Below, one piece after another: positions 21,099 to 32,117 of a stretch of DNA of 64,000 bases (position 1 is the first letter of the stretch; each line of letters opens with the position of its first letter). Source of the DNA: Eustoma russellianum (lineage: Eukaryota; Streptophyta; Magnoliopsida; Gentianales; Gentianaceae); NCBI GenBank assembly GCA_036186865.1, contig AP025075.1, positions 21,130,717-21,194,716 on the forward strand, written 5' to 3'. A program made the translations under genes and the position numbers. The notes below the pieces were generated by a model. It saw only the letters and a program-made list of their open reading frames with translations, did not search any database and was not told where the DNA came from.

Positions 21099-23520
21099 TG
21101 GATGGACACAGGGGCCACTCGACACGTATGTGCCAACAGGGCAATGTTTAAAGACTATATACACATAACAAATAATGAAAAACTCTTCATGGGAAACTCT
21201 GACAGCCCGAAGATTGACAGATCGGGCAAGGTGGTTCTGCAGTTGACCTCAGGAAAGGAACTGACCCTGCAGAATGTGTTGCATGTTCCTGACATATGTA
21301 AGAACTTGGTATTTGTCGCTCTACTAGTAAGTCATGCTTTCAGACTAGTTTTTTAAGCGAACAAATTTATTCTTTCTAAGAATGGCTTGTATTTAGGGAA
21401 GAGGTACCTTACTGATAACATGTTTAAATTGAATGTTATGACTGTTGTACCCAAGAACGTTGCGCCTAATGAGGCTAATAAAGCTGTTTCCTCTTTTGCT
21501 TACATGCTTGAGTCTTCTTGTTTATGGCATTATCGTTTGGGACATGTTAATTACAAGTCAATACAAAGAATGATTAACCTTGACTTATTACCCAAACTGA
21601 ACTTTAATAATAAAGAGAAATGTCAAATATGTGTTGAAGCAAAAATGGCAAAAGCGCCATTTCCTTCGACAGAACGAAGTACTGAACCCTTGGATTTAAT
21701 TCATACAGACTTGTGTAGTTTAAAGTTTTTGCAAACAAGAGGTGGTGAAAGGTATTTTGTAACCTTTATCGATGATTGCATTAAATATTATTATGTTTAT
21801 TTGCTAAGCAGCAAAGATGAGGCCGTTGATGCATTTAAAGATTATAAAAATAAAGTTGAAAATCAACTTAGTAAACGAATTAAAACAATTCGAAGTGATA
21901 GAGGTGGGCAATATGTCGCACCGTTTAATGAATTCTTTTCAGAATATGGCATCATTCATCAAATGACTGCACTATATTCACCTCAATCTAATGGTATTGC
22001 AAAACGCAAAAACCATAATTAAGAGGAAATGATGAATGCTATGTTGATAAGTTTGGGTTTACCTCAGAACTTGTGAGGGAAAGCAATTCAACCCGCTAAC
22101 GTCATTTTAAACAGAATTCATTCTAAGAAGATGGATAAAACTGCTTACGAACTATGGAGACCATAGACCAAGCTACAAATACTTAAAAGTGTGGGGGTGT
22201 CTAGCGAATGTTGTGGTACCAAAACCAAGACAAGTGAGAATTCGGCCTAAAACAATTGATTGCATATTCATGGTTATGCAACAAATAGTAGTGCATATCC
22301 TAGATACATGAAAATGTTATCATGGAGTCAAGGAATGCAATGTTCTTTGAAGATATCTTTCCGAAGAAAGACAAAAACAATGAAGAAGCTAGTACTAGTA
22401 AGCGAGTGTGTGAGATGACCCCTCAAGAAACTAAGGAACCTCGTCAAAGCAAACGAGCCAGAATACTGACATCTTTTGGACCAGACTTTCTAACCTACAT
22501 GGTAGAAAACGAGCCAAGATCTTTTTCTGAGGCAATGTCAACTCCGGAAGCTCTATCCTGGAAAGAGGCAATAAACATCCAGAGAGATTCTATTCTTCAA
22601 AATCACACTTGAGAGCTGGTGGATTTCTACCATGAAGTAAACCACTCAGATGCAAGTGGATTTTTAAGAAAAAATTGAAAGAAAATGGATCTATTGACAA
22701 GTACAAGGCCATGTTGGTAGCCAAGGGTTATCGACAGAAAGAAGGCTTTGACTTCTTTGACACCTACTCACCAGTGACTAGGATCACTTCTATCATGGTG
22801 CTAGCGGCTATTGTTGAAGTGTACAACTTAGAAATCCATCTGATGGATGTGAAGACTGCATTTCGGAACGGTGAGTTAGGGGAAGAAATTTAAATGGAAT
22901 AACCCGAAGGGTTCGTCGTCCAAGGACAAGAAAAGAAAGTCTGTAGACTTGTTAAGTCTTTGTACGGACCTAAAGAAGCATCTAAACTGTGGCACTTGAA
23001 GTTTTATCAAGCAATGTTGTCTAACGGCTTCAAGATTAACGAGTGTAATAAGTGTGTCTACATCAAGAACACACCAGATGCCTATGTGATAGTATGTCTC
23101 TATGTAGATGAGATGCTTATCATGGGCAGTACTCGTGACATCATCTTGAATACAAAGAAGATCTTAGCATGGAATTTTGATATAAAGGATATAGGGGTTG
23201 TCAATGTTATTCTAGGGATTAAAATTTCTAGAGTAACTGAAGGACTCGCTTTGTCGCAAACTCATTATATTGAATATGTTTTAAAGAGATTTAATATGTT
23301 TGATGTAAAACCAATAACAACTCCACTTGACTTAAGCTTACACTTAAGAAAGAACCAAGGTGAACCGGTAGCACAAATGAAGTATTCGTAGGTGATCGGA
23401 AGTCTGATGTACATAACCAACTATACGAGACCATACATAGCATGCTCAGTAAACAAACTAAGCAGGTTCACTAGTAATCTAAGTGATGATCATTGGAAAG
23501 CTCAAAATAGAGTGATGAGG
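21099..23520 (+). pseudogene. copia-1 pol, 5' part: protease, integrase, reverse transcriptase
   Basis: Protease motif DTGATRHVC at 21,102; GAG-pre-integrase HYRLGH at 21,527; integrase core with HTDLCS, FVTFIDD, IRSDRGGQY and YSPQSNG at 21,700-22,000; reverse transcriptase from 22,675 with AMLVAKGYRQKEGFDF and DVKTAFRNGE. The catalytic box reads YVDE (about 23,101-23,112) instead of the usual YVDD, so the enzyme would be impaired even without the stops. Stops and shifts break it at least at 21,096 (TGA), 21,354, 22,019 and between 22,020 and 22,680. The sequence ends at 23,520, where the gypsy LTR begins. Confidence 0.85.
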
Positions 23521-24148
23521 TGTTGTACCCAACGAAACTCCTACTGTATTTGAAACTCGTATGAAGTGGCGTAGTAAAATATTAGTTCTTCCAAGTACAT
23601 TTTATTAAGTTTTATTATCGCTTCTTTAATTATCTTTTCTTAAAGTAAATACTATAAGAAATAGTATAATACTCCAAGTGTGTATTATGGAGTATGTGAA
23701 ATGACCATTTTGCCCCTCCAAGATCTTGGGAATTTCGGCCACAAGGGCCTTAAAGGACTTTAGAGTATTCTTCCTTTATGAGAAGACTAGCCTTAATGGT
23801 CTTCTTAAAAGCAAACCTAAAAGCCTAAACGAGAAATTAAATATTATAAGTAATGGTGTAATTATATAAGCATGCGTTATGAAACGTGAGAAATAACAAA
23901 ATACCCTCTCCAACACCCATAGAATTCGGCCACCACAAGAAGGAGTTCTAGAAGACTCTTTATTCTTCACATTTCTATTTTATTATGAAGACCAAAATAA
24001 AATAATTAAGAAATGCAAGCATGGGGACCAATAGGTGGAAAATTTCAAGACCCCAAGATTCCATCTACCTTTCATGCATTGTTGTCTCCTCCCCTTGACC
24101 AAGACCGCCGGCTCCCTTCCCTCTTCTTCCCCATGGAGCCTTCTTCAA

Positions 24149-24156
24149 TATAAAAA
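24149..24156 (+). promoter_or_regulatory. TATA box of the Tekay-like 5' LTR
   Basis: TATAAAAA follows a pyrimidine-rich zone (CCCTCTTCTTCCCC). In the 3' LTR the same place reads TATAACAA (32,742). Transcription would start about 30 bases downstream, leaving a leader of almost 3 kb before gag. Confidence 0.6.
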
Positions 24157-25964
24157 GAAGCTCCTCCTCCATCTCCAACAAAGAACACTCTCAAGAGCAT
24201 CCTAAGTAGACCACCTAAGGAATTTTGGAACACTTAGGCTACACCTTGATCCCTCCACACGGCAAGCTAGCTAAGGGATTCCAAGAATTCATTCCATCTT
24301 CAAGCTACAAGTCTCCTCTAGGTGAGTAATATCTTAGCTTCTAGAATGGGTTCCATTTTCTCTTACATGTGAAGCTCACATTTTGATTGTTTTCATCACT
24401 AAAACCGTGAGCTTCATTGGTCACTAGTTGAGAATTTGTCAAGCTACTAAGTAGTGCCAACATCTTGGTGGTTTGAATCCATTTCGAACTCCATTCAAGA
24501 CTCATTTTGGTTAGCTAATCTAGCCTCAATCTAGCGCTATTCTTCATTTAAAATGATATCTAATATTCTTCCTTTTTCTCCCTCAAAACCGTATGCTATA
24601 TGGAGTAGTGGAGGAAATTTCAATCCATTTCATCCAAGGTTCAAGCTAGAGGAAGGTTTCTAGCTTAAAGAGGCAAGCATACTAGAGACAATCTTGACTT
24701 ATTTTTGAAGTGTATGCTTGAATGACTAGCCATTTCTAGGTTTTGAATCTTAGTTGAATGTCCTAAGTACAAAGCATGAGAACTTGTTGTTATAAAGAAA
24801 AGTGTTGGCATGATTGAATGATTTGCTATATGGATGTGTTGTGACTGTTTTGGCGTGATTCATGTGTAGCCTAAAGAATGTTATGAGACCTGGATTTATT
24901 ATGTTAAAGTGCTATTTAGTGGTTAGTAAGTTATTTTGGGAAATAAAGTTGGTTGGGTAATGCTTGACCAACAAAAGTAATGAAATGCTGGAATTACTGG
25001 AACTGGGCAGTTTAAGTGGTGTATTTTGTGACCTAAAAATAGACATTAGGAACGTGAAAATGAGCTGATTTTTGGTAGGATGCTAGACTTGTATGTTTAT
25101 TAAATGTGTGAGTTGGAATTTTGGTAAAGGTACTTGTGGTTTATACGCAATAAAATTTTTAGTGACAACTGGTCATTCCAGATTCTGCATGTACCCAGTT
25201 TTGGAAAAATAATTAAATGACCCCTCTAAACCTATTGGATTGCTCTGAAATTTTTATTGAAATTACGTAAGACATAGATGAACATGTACATGTAAATAAA
25301 TCAACTTGGAACCATTTTTTTGAGGGTTGACCACTGAAGTTAAGTTGGTATTACGAAACTGGAAAACAGGACAGAATTATGGCATAAGTTGGGAGGCCTT
25401 ATTCTTGTGGATTTGGACTTGTATAAGCTGTTTAGGCATATGAATATTATTCCTTGGTGTGTTTACTATGTTTTCCAGGTGTTGTCTCAAATTAAATAAG
25501 ATTTTATGGTCTTGAAATTAAGGTAAGGATGGGTACTGCACTACTGGATTCAGCAGCACTCTTTTTAGCGACTTAATGATTTGAGGGTTTTATCTATCTC
25601 GAAACGTTACGAAATTTTTATGGCATGTAGATAAGACTCCATTATGCATATTTATAGCATGAGATTATGAAAATAGGCCTGATTTGATATGTTTGAGGCT
25701 GCATGAACAGAACGTTAATTCTGGAAAATTTTTCCAGCTTAAAGAACAAGGCCATATATGTGTTATGTGATGCATTGAGTCATGAATTGCATATTTCACA
25801 TCAGGCATTGCATCATCCTCATTTACATGAGTTATGGAACTGATTTATGTCAAATAAATTACGGAATGCTCTTTTAAAGAAAAGATTTTAATTTTGAAAA
25901 GAACGACTCCTATTGGTACCATTGATTCCTAGCCAGCATAACCCGCTCCAGATCCGGGGTTAAT

Positions 25965-26240
25965 TGATCTGATGATGATTATGACTGTTTAGGCCCGGAG
26001 AGAATAGACCTGATTATGATGATTACGTCCGTTCAGGCCCGAAGAGAATAGACTTGATTATGATGATTATGACCATTTAGGCCCGGAGAGAATAGACCTG
26101 ATAATGATGATTTATGACCGTACAAGTCCGAAGAGAATAGAGCTGATGACGATGATTGATTGTATGACCGTTTTCAGATCCAGGCATAATAGATCTTAAA
26201 GGAATGGTATGACCGCCTCAGATCCGGATATAATAGATCT
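25965..26240 (+). repeat. 44-45-base tandem repeat in the Tekay-like 5' LTR
   Basis: Units of the form CTGATTATGATGATTATGAC, then CCGTTCAGGCCCGG, then AGAGAATAGAC. Four good copies and two diverged GATCCGGATATAATAGATC copies are present. The 3' LTR (34,525-34,855) has one more good copy. Confidence 0.85.
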
Positions 26241-26991
26241 GAATACTCACTTCCCTCATTTTATTGACGATGATGTTTTTGAGAGAAAGAATGAACGAAC
26301 TTGTCCTCATTTTATCATGCTACATCACATGTGCATATTCATACATGCTGCATTTCATGGCAAGTCGAACGATTGAAGTACTTTTGCTTAGGCTATGATG
26401 TTATGATTTAATATCTCCTAAGTTATGATCATAATGTGATTTCTTATCTCATAAGTTATGATCTTATTTTTCTTACGGGTGACGGATTGAAGGTCAGGTA
26501 TGTTGTGAATCCAAACTTTTTTGGGGTTTGGTTCTTGTGTATATTTTTCATTTAATTCATGATTGTTTATGGTGTACTTGCTGGTGACTTTGTCACTCAC
26601 CCCTTATTTTTCCTCCCAGAGCCTGCAGGAAACGGGTTAAGTAGATTGATGACAAGCCTAGGGTTCCCTATCCATAGACGTGCGAGAGGAGGACAGCTTA
26701 AGGACTTTGTTATAATGGTTATGTTTGATGGACTTATGATGGAAATTTAAATTCGGATTCCTCTTTATATTTTATGGACATGGTCGTAAACGTTGTGATG
26801 GATATTCGGCATGTTTTTATTTAAAAGTTTTTATTCTGCCTCAGATTTTGCTTACCTGTTGACGTGTAAGCAGGAAAGTCCATACAATTCGTTATGGACT
26901 ACGATATGCTATGGATTGATGCCTGGTACTCTCTGTAGTGAAGTACGGCGGGCGCACCATACGCGGGTAGGCCGGTGCGGGGCACTACAGG

Positions 26992-27009
26992 TGGTATCAG
27001 AGTCGGGGC
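26992..27009 (+). promoter_or_regulatory. Primer-binding site of the Tekay-like element
   Basis: TGGTATCAGAGTCGGGGC begins two bases after the LTR end. TGGTATCAGAG is complementary to the 3' end of initiator-Met tRNA, the usual primer of plant gypsy and copia elements. Confidence 0.9.
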
Positions 27010-27307
27010 TCTAGATTCGGGCAGAATATAGAATAAGTTATGATTTTAGAAAATCTAAGTTTGACCTTAGACCTAAGTCATGATCTTAGAAGAGAGTTGA
27101 CCTTAGACTAGGATGACTTAGACTGGAAATCAGGGCATTGACCTAATAAAAAAACCCTAGTCGATGAAATTTTATATGTCATAGAATTTAACTCATATCT
27201 TATCTTCTTGAATGTCCATTTAAAATTTCTACTGGATTATGATTTAAATTCTGTCGTTTACCTTGATATTTTAACCTTGAATAAAACTCCGACGCTCCAT
27301 AGTGCAG

Positions 27308-28550
27308 ATGGCACGGCCACGAGGTAGACCTGCTAGGGCCCGACCAGATGTGCAGGAGCCTATTCCTCCTCCACCCGCTCAGGTTCCTCCACCACCACCA
27401 CCACAGGATCAGAATCCACCCCCTACTCAGAATAATCCGCCACCCCAGGGGCCTTTACCACAGATGGTTCCAGACATTCATGCCTTTCAAGCTTTCTGCC
27501 AGACTGTGGCCCAGATCGGTCAAGTGATGATGCAGCAGAATGCTCCTCCCTAGCCTCATGAGTCTGTTAGGGATGCTCAGTATTATTTCGAAAACTGAAA
27601 AGAGCTAATGTACCACCCTTTGAAGGAAAATCAGATTTCGATGCTGCTGAAAAATGGTTGGATGAGGTAGAAAACTGCTTTGAGTTAATCCGTGCCCCTG
27701 AAGAGATGAAAACTCATGCCGTTAGTCCATTCTTACTTGGGGAAGCAAACCAATGGTGGAAGGCCAATTTGCAAGCTTTACCGAGACCGATACCATGGGA
27801 GAAATTTCTACAAGAGTTCAACAAGTTTTATATACCTCCATCAGTCAAGCTACAAAAGAGACATGAGTTTGAGTCATTGAGGCAAGAACAGGGAATGACA
27901 GTTGCAGACTACGCCAACAAGTTTATAGCTTTGGGAAGGTTTCATCCATCCACTATGCATGACGAGGAGACCAAGATGCTGAAGTTTGAGAGAGGATTGA
28001 ATCCAAGGATCAGAACCTGGTTGGTAAATACAAATCTAGCAAACTTTTGAGCACTGCTTGATGCTTGTTACAGAATCGAGAGAGACATCATCCATCGAGA
28101 TGAGATGAGATATAAGAGAGGAAGGGACGTGTCTGGAAGTGGAGGATCTCACAAAGCAGCACAACAAAAATTTCAGGGGACCCGGACAACAAAGAAAGAA
28201 TCAGAATCGTTTCGAGCGACGTTCACAGCAAAAGAATCAGTCGAGAAATCAGGGTCAGCAGCAGCCAGCTATTCCGGCTTGTCCTCACTGTCAGAAACAT
28301 CATGTGGGAGAATGTTTCATTCAGGTAGGTAAGTGTTTTGGATGTGGCAAGGTGGGCCACGTACTCAAGAATTGTCCAGATAAGGGGACCACTTGCTTCG
28401 GATGTGGGAAAGTTGGCCACATGATTAAAGACTGTCCAGAGAAAGGAGCCCAGCAGCAGCAGCAACCAACGAACCAGTGTCAGCGCGTAAATGCAATAGT
28501 TCATGGTATGACTGACGCCGCTGTTGATGAGGCTAACGACGTTGTGACTG
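27308..28550 (+). pseudogene. Tekay-like gag, decayed, ending at an intron-like donor
   Basis: Gag structural protein. Starts MARPRGRPARARP at 27,308, followed by a long Pro/Gln-rich stretch. The capsid domain (retrotransposon gag) is at 27,640-28,110 with ANQWWKANL and FYIPPSVKLQKR. Two CCHC knuckles are intact: CFGCGKVGHVLKNC (about 28,336) and CFGCGKVGHMIKDC (about 28,396). Damage: TAG at 27,551 and a frameshift near 27,580; TGA at 28,048 (probable CGA); a shift near 28,170. The last codon is split at 28,550 by GTATGT. Read through the unspliced sequence, the frame stops at 28,577. Confidence 0.85.
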
Positions 28551-28633
28551 GTATGTTTTATGGTTTATACAATTCTTAAATTTTTGCAAGATATTGTTGC
28601 TTTGTTATTGTTAGTCAATCTTACATAATTCAG
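28551..28633 (+). other. Intron-like segment 1 (83 bp) at the gag-protease junction
   Basis: Borders CTG/GTATGT and TAATTCAG/GAG. The segment is very T-rich, as plant introns are. Removing it joins the gag frame (codon starts at 3n+2) to the protease frame (3n+1), completing a Gly codon, and the joined protein then runs smoothly from the gag tail into the protease leader. Retained, it supplies a gag stop at 28,577. Length 83 is not a multiple of three, so splicing is needed for Gag-Pol in this layout. Confidence 0.75.
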
Positions 28634-31600
28634 GAGCTATCTTAGTATGTTCTGTGCCTGCAAATGTATTGTTTGATAGTGGCACTAGCCACTCGTTTAT
28701 CTCGAGCAAATTTGCAAAGAATATTAACCATAATCCAGTCCATCTTGAGACGCCATATAGAGTTCAAGCAGCTGGTGATCAGGTGCTTGTTTCCCATCAA
28801 TTATACAATGATTGTGAAATTGAGTTCGACAAACAACGGTTTGTAGCAGATTTAATCCCAATAAACATGAGCGACTTGGACATAATTCTGGGAATGGATT
28901 GTCTCTCCAAGAATGGAGCACACATTGACTACAGTGAAAGGTGGGTTACTATTAAGGACCCAACACGTAAGGAAGTAACTTTTCATGGAGGTTCAAAATT
29001 AAGGAAATTTCCCAAAAACATCTATGTGAATGCGATCCCTGCCAATAAGGCGTTGAAGAATGGACACGAATGATTCCTAGTTTATGCGCTAAGTGTCGAT
29101 CAAACGTCACCTAACCTTTCTCAAGTTCTGGTAGTTCAGGAGTATCATGATGTCTTTCCAAAGGAATTACCGGGTATTCTGCCGGATCAAGAGATCGCGT
29201 TTGAAATTAATTTGATTCCGGGAGCTGAGCCGATATCAAAGGCTCCTTATCAAATGGCGCCTGCTGAGTTGAAAGAATTAAAGGAGCAGTTGTGTGAACT
29301 GTTGGAGAAGAAACTTATCCGCCCAAGTGTCTCGCCTTGGGGTGCTCCCGTGCTATTTTTTAAGAAAAAGGTTGAGAGTATACGTCTGTATATCGACTAT
29401 CGAGAGCTCAACAAGATCATAATAAAGAACAAGTACCCATTACCTAGGATCGACGATCTGTTTGATCAGCCTCAGGTAAGCAATTAAAAGTTTTTCTTTC
29501 AATAATAATTCTGTTTTGAACATTGTCTGAGGGCATCTTGATACAGGGAGCACGAATTTTCAGTAAAATTGACCTTCGTTCTGGATATTTCCAATTGAAG
29601 ATCAAAGTCGAGGATATTCTGAAAACCGCATTCAGGACACGTTATGGACATTATGAATTTCTTGTGATGCCATTCAGATTGACCAATGCCCCCGCGACAT
29701 TCATGGACCTTATGAATCGAGTATTTCAAGAGCAATTGGACTAGTTTGTTGTAGTTTTCATTGATGATATCTTAATCTATTCTCCAGATGAAGAGTCTCA
29801 TGCAGCCCATTTAAGGATCGTCCTTGACATCTTACGAAGGAAATAGTTGTATGCCAAATTCAGTAGATGCGAATTTTGGCTGCGCAGTGTAGCATTTCTG
29901 GGCCATGTCATATCTAAAGATGGGATATCAGTAGATCCCAAAATGATTAAAGCAATCACGGGATGGCCAAGGCCAACGAACACTACGGAAGTACGAAATT
30001 TTCTTGGTCTCGCCGGCTATTATCGCAAGTTTGTTGAAGGGTTTTCTCGGATTGCTATGCCTCTCACCCAATTGACACAGAAGAAGACAAAGTTCGAATG
30101 GACATCAGATTGTGAAAGGAGCTTTACTGAGTTGAAGGAGAAGTTGACTTCTGCTCCAGTTTTGGCATAACCTATTTCGGATGAAAGTTTTGTATTGTAT
30201 AGTGATGCCTCGAAAAATGGACTTGGATGTGTGTTATTGTAGAAACATCGAGTGATTGCGTATGCATCTTGACAACTGAAGCTGTTCGAGCAGAATTATC
30301 CAGTACATGATTTTGAGCTTGCAGCTGTAGTCTTTGCCCTAAAGATATGGAGACATTATTTGTACGGTGAAAAGGTGCAAAATATTCACGGATCACAAAA
30401 GTCTTAAGTACCTCTTCACCCAGAAGGAATTAAATATGCATCAACGCTGATGGCTAGAGTTGATGAAGGATTACGACCTCTCTATTCAGTATCATCCGGT
30501 GAAAGCCAATAAAGTTGCCGACACCTTGAGTCAAAAGACAAGCCATCCGCGTCAACCACCTTTGCAGCGTGATATGGAAGAGTTTGATCTTGAGGTGGTT
30601 GATTCCATTGATAATGTACTTGCCAAGTTGGTGTTGATTCCTTCGTTAGTTGACAAAATTAAAGAGGGTCAAGGAAGAGATGAAGCTTTGAGTAGGATTA
30701 AGGACAGGTTGAAAACGAAGCCTTCTAAGGATTTTGAGGTCAAAAATGATGACAGCTTGTGGTTTAGGGGTCGATTGTGCGTACCCGATGATGATGATAT
30801 AAGGAATGAAGTCCTTCGGGAAGCTCATAGTTCTCGTCTTTCTATTCATCCTGGAGCCAACAAAATGTACCAAGACTTAAAGAAGAGATTCTGGTGGCAT
30901 GACATGAAGAAACAAATTGTTGAATTTGTGGAGAAATGCCTTGTGTGCCAGAAAGTGAAAGTAGAAAATCAAAGACCCGCCGGATTATTACAGCCTCTTG
31001 AAGTCCCCGAGTGGAAATGGGATCAAATCACTATGGACTTTGTGACTGACTTGCCAAGGACAAAGAATGGACATGATGCTATTTTGGTTGTAGTCGACCG
31101 TTTGACGAAATCCGCTAATTTCATGGCTGTGACAATCAAAGCCTCTATGGAGAAGTTGGCTACTATGTATGTTGATCAGATTGTGTGCCTGCATGGAGTA
31201 CCCATGAATATTGTTTGTGACCGCAACCCTCGCTTTACTTCTTGATTTTGGACAGCTTTCCAAAAAGCGATGGACATTAAGATACGGATGAGCTCAGCAT
31301 TTCACCTTCAGACGGATGGTCAATCGGAGAGAACCATTCAAACACTGGAAGACATGTTACGAGCTTGCATACTTGATTTCGGAGGAAGTTGGGACAAGAG
31401 TCTCAAGCTAGTGGAGTTCTTCTATAATAATAGCTACCATCGATCCATTGCGATGGCTCCTTATGAATCTCTATATGGGAGAAAGTGTCGCTCTCCACTT
31501 TATTGGGATGAAATTGGAGATAAAATTTTTGCAGGACTTGATTTAGTGGGGCAGACCCGAGAAAAAGTGTTGATTGAAAAGCAAAGGTTGAAGGCGGCCC

Positions 31601-32073
31601 AAGATAGAAGCAAAGTTTGGACGGACGAAAAACGGAGACCAGTGGAGTTTCAGGCAGGAGAAAATGTGTTTTTAAAGGTATCGCCATCAAAGGGAGTGAA
31701 AAGATTTGGCATACAGGGCAAACTAATTCCAAGGTTTATCAGACCATATGCGATTCTTGAAAAGATTGGAGAAGTCGCTTACCGTCTAGCATTACCGCCA
31801 TCACTGTCTCAGTTGCACAATGTATTTCATGTATCCCAGCTTTGCCAGTACATGTATGAGCCCAGTCATATCATTGAGGAGCAGCCCTTGAAAGTTGAAG
31901 CCGATGCGACATACGAAGAAGAGCCGGAAAGGATCGTTAACCGCAAGGAAAAGGCACTAAGGAAACGATCTATTCCTATGGTTAAGGTGCAATGGAAGCA
32001 CCACTCGATTGATGAAGCCACTTGGGAGACGGAAGAAAACATGAAAAGCTTATACCCGCATCTGTTCGATTAG
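28634..32073 (+). pseudogene. Tekay-like pol: protease, RT, RNase H, integrase, chromodomain-like tail
   Basis: Polyprotein for reverse transcription and integration. Protease DSGTSHSFIS (about 28,675); RT from 29,206 with PWGAPVLFFKKK, then after the second intron-like segment SKIDLRSGYFQLK, YEFLVMPF and the catalytic FIDDIL (about 29,757); RNase H with YSDAS and ELAAVVFAL; zinc-binding HHCC (HPGANKMYQDL, CLVCQKVK); integrase core TMDFVTDLP, VVDRLTKSANF and TDGQSERTIQTLEDMLR; a C-terminal KVQWKHHSIDEATWE, a chromodomain-type ending. Stops at 29,071 (TGA), 29,742, 29,844 and 30,240 (TAG), 30,168 (TAA), and 30,270, 30,448 and 31,243 (TGA), with one frameshift near 30,376. Most stops fit CAG>TAG or CGA>TGA. 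Confidence 0.9.
29476..29546 (+). other. Intron-like segment 2 (71 bp) inside the reverse transcriptase
   Basis: Borders CCTCAG/GTAAGC and TTGATACAG/GGAGCA, both close to the plant splice consensus, with a T-rich body. It falls between two whole codons in the stretch between the YPLPRIDDLFDQ and SKIDLRSGY motifs, which are normally only a few residues apart. Without removal the frame stops three codons in. Removal restores the spacing and frame exactly (3n+1 to 3n). Confidence 0.8.
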
Positions 32074-32080
32074 TGCTTGT

Positions 32081-32117
32081 AAGTTTCGAGGACGAAACTT
32101 GTAATAAGGGGGGAGGA
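32081..32117 (+). promoter_or_regulatory. Hairpin and polypurine tract before the 3' LTR
   Basis: AAGTTTCGAGGACGAAACTT (32,081-32,100) is a perfect 8-bp inverted repeat around a 4-base loop. The polypurine tract AAGGGGGGAGGA follows at 32,106-32,117 and abuts the LTR; it would prime plus-strand synthesis. The same hairpin precedes the tract of the gag-only gypsy elements (49,890, 54,499). Confidence 0.85.

Larger units (their letters stand above)
23521..26989 (+). repeat. 5' LTR of the Tekay-like element (3,469 bp)
   Basis: Begins TGTTGTACCCAACG and ends GGGGCACTACA. TATA box TATAAAAA at 24,149-24,156. A donor-like CTCTAG/GTGAGTAA lies at 24,322 and an acceptor-like TTTTTCCTCCCAG ends at 26,619, with a GTGAC-TTT-GTCAC hairpin just before it (26,584-26,596). 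TTTCGGCCACAAGGGCC at 23,733 is a GGCC-pair motif shared with other LTRs here. Tandem 44-45-base repeats occupy 25,965-26,240. Confidence 0.93.

Noticed and set aside
26600..26750. Short open frame near the LTR end as a conserved peptide
   Set aside because: The 3' LTR equivalent (35,221-35,360) has changes that break the frame, and the segment lies in the LTR leader.
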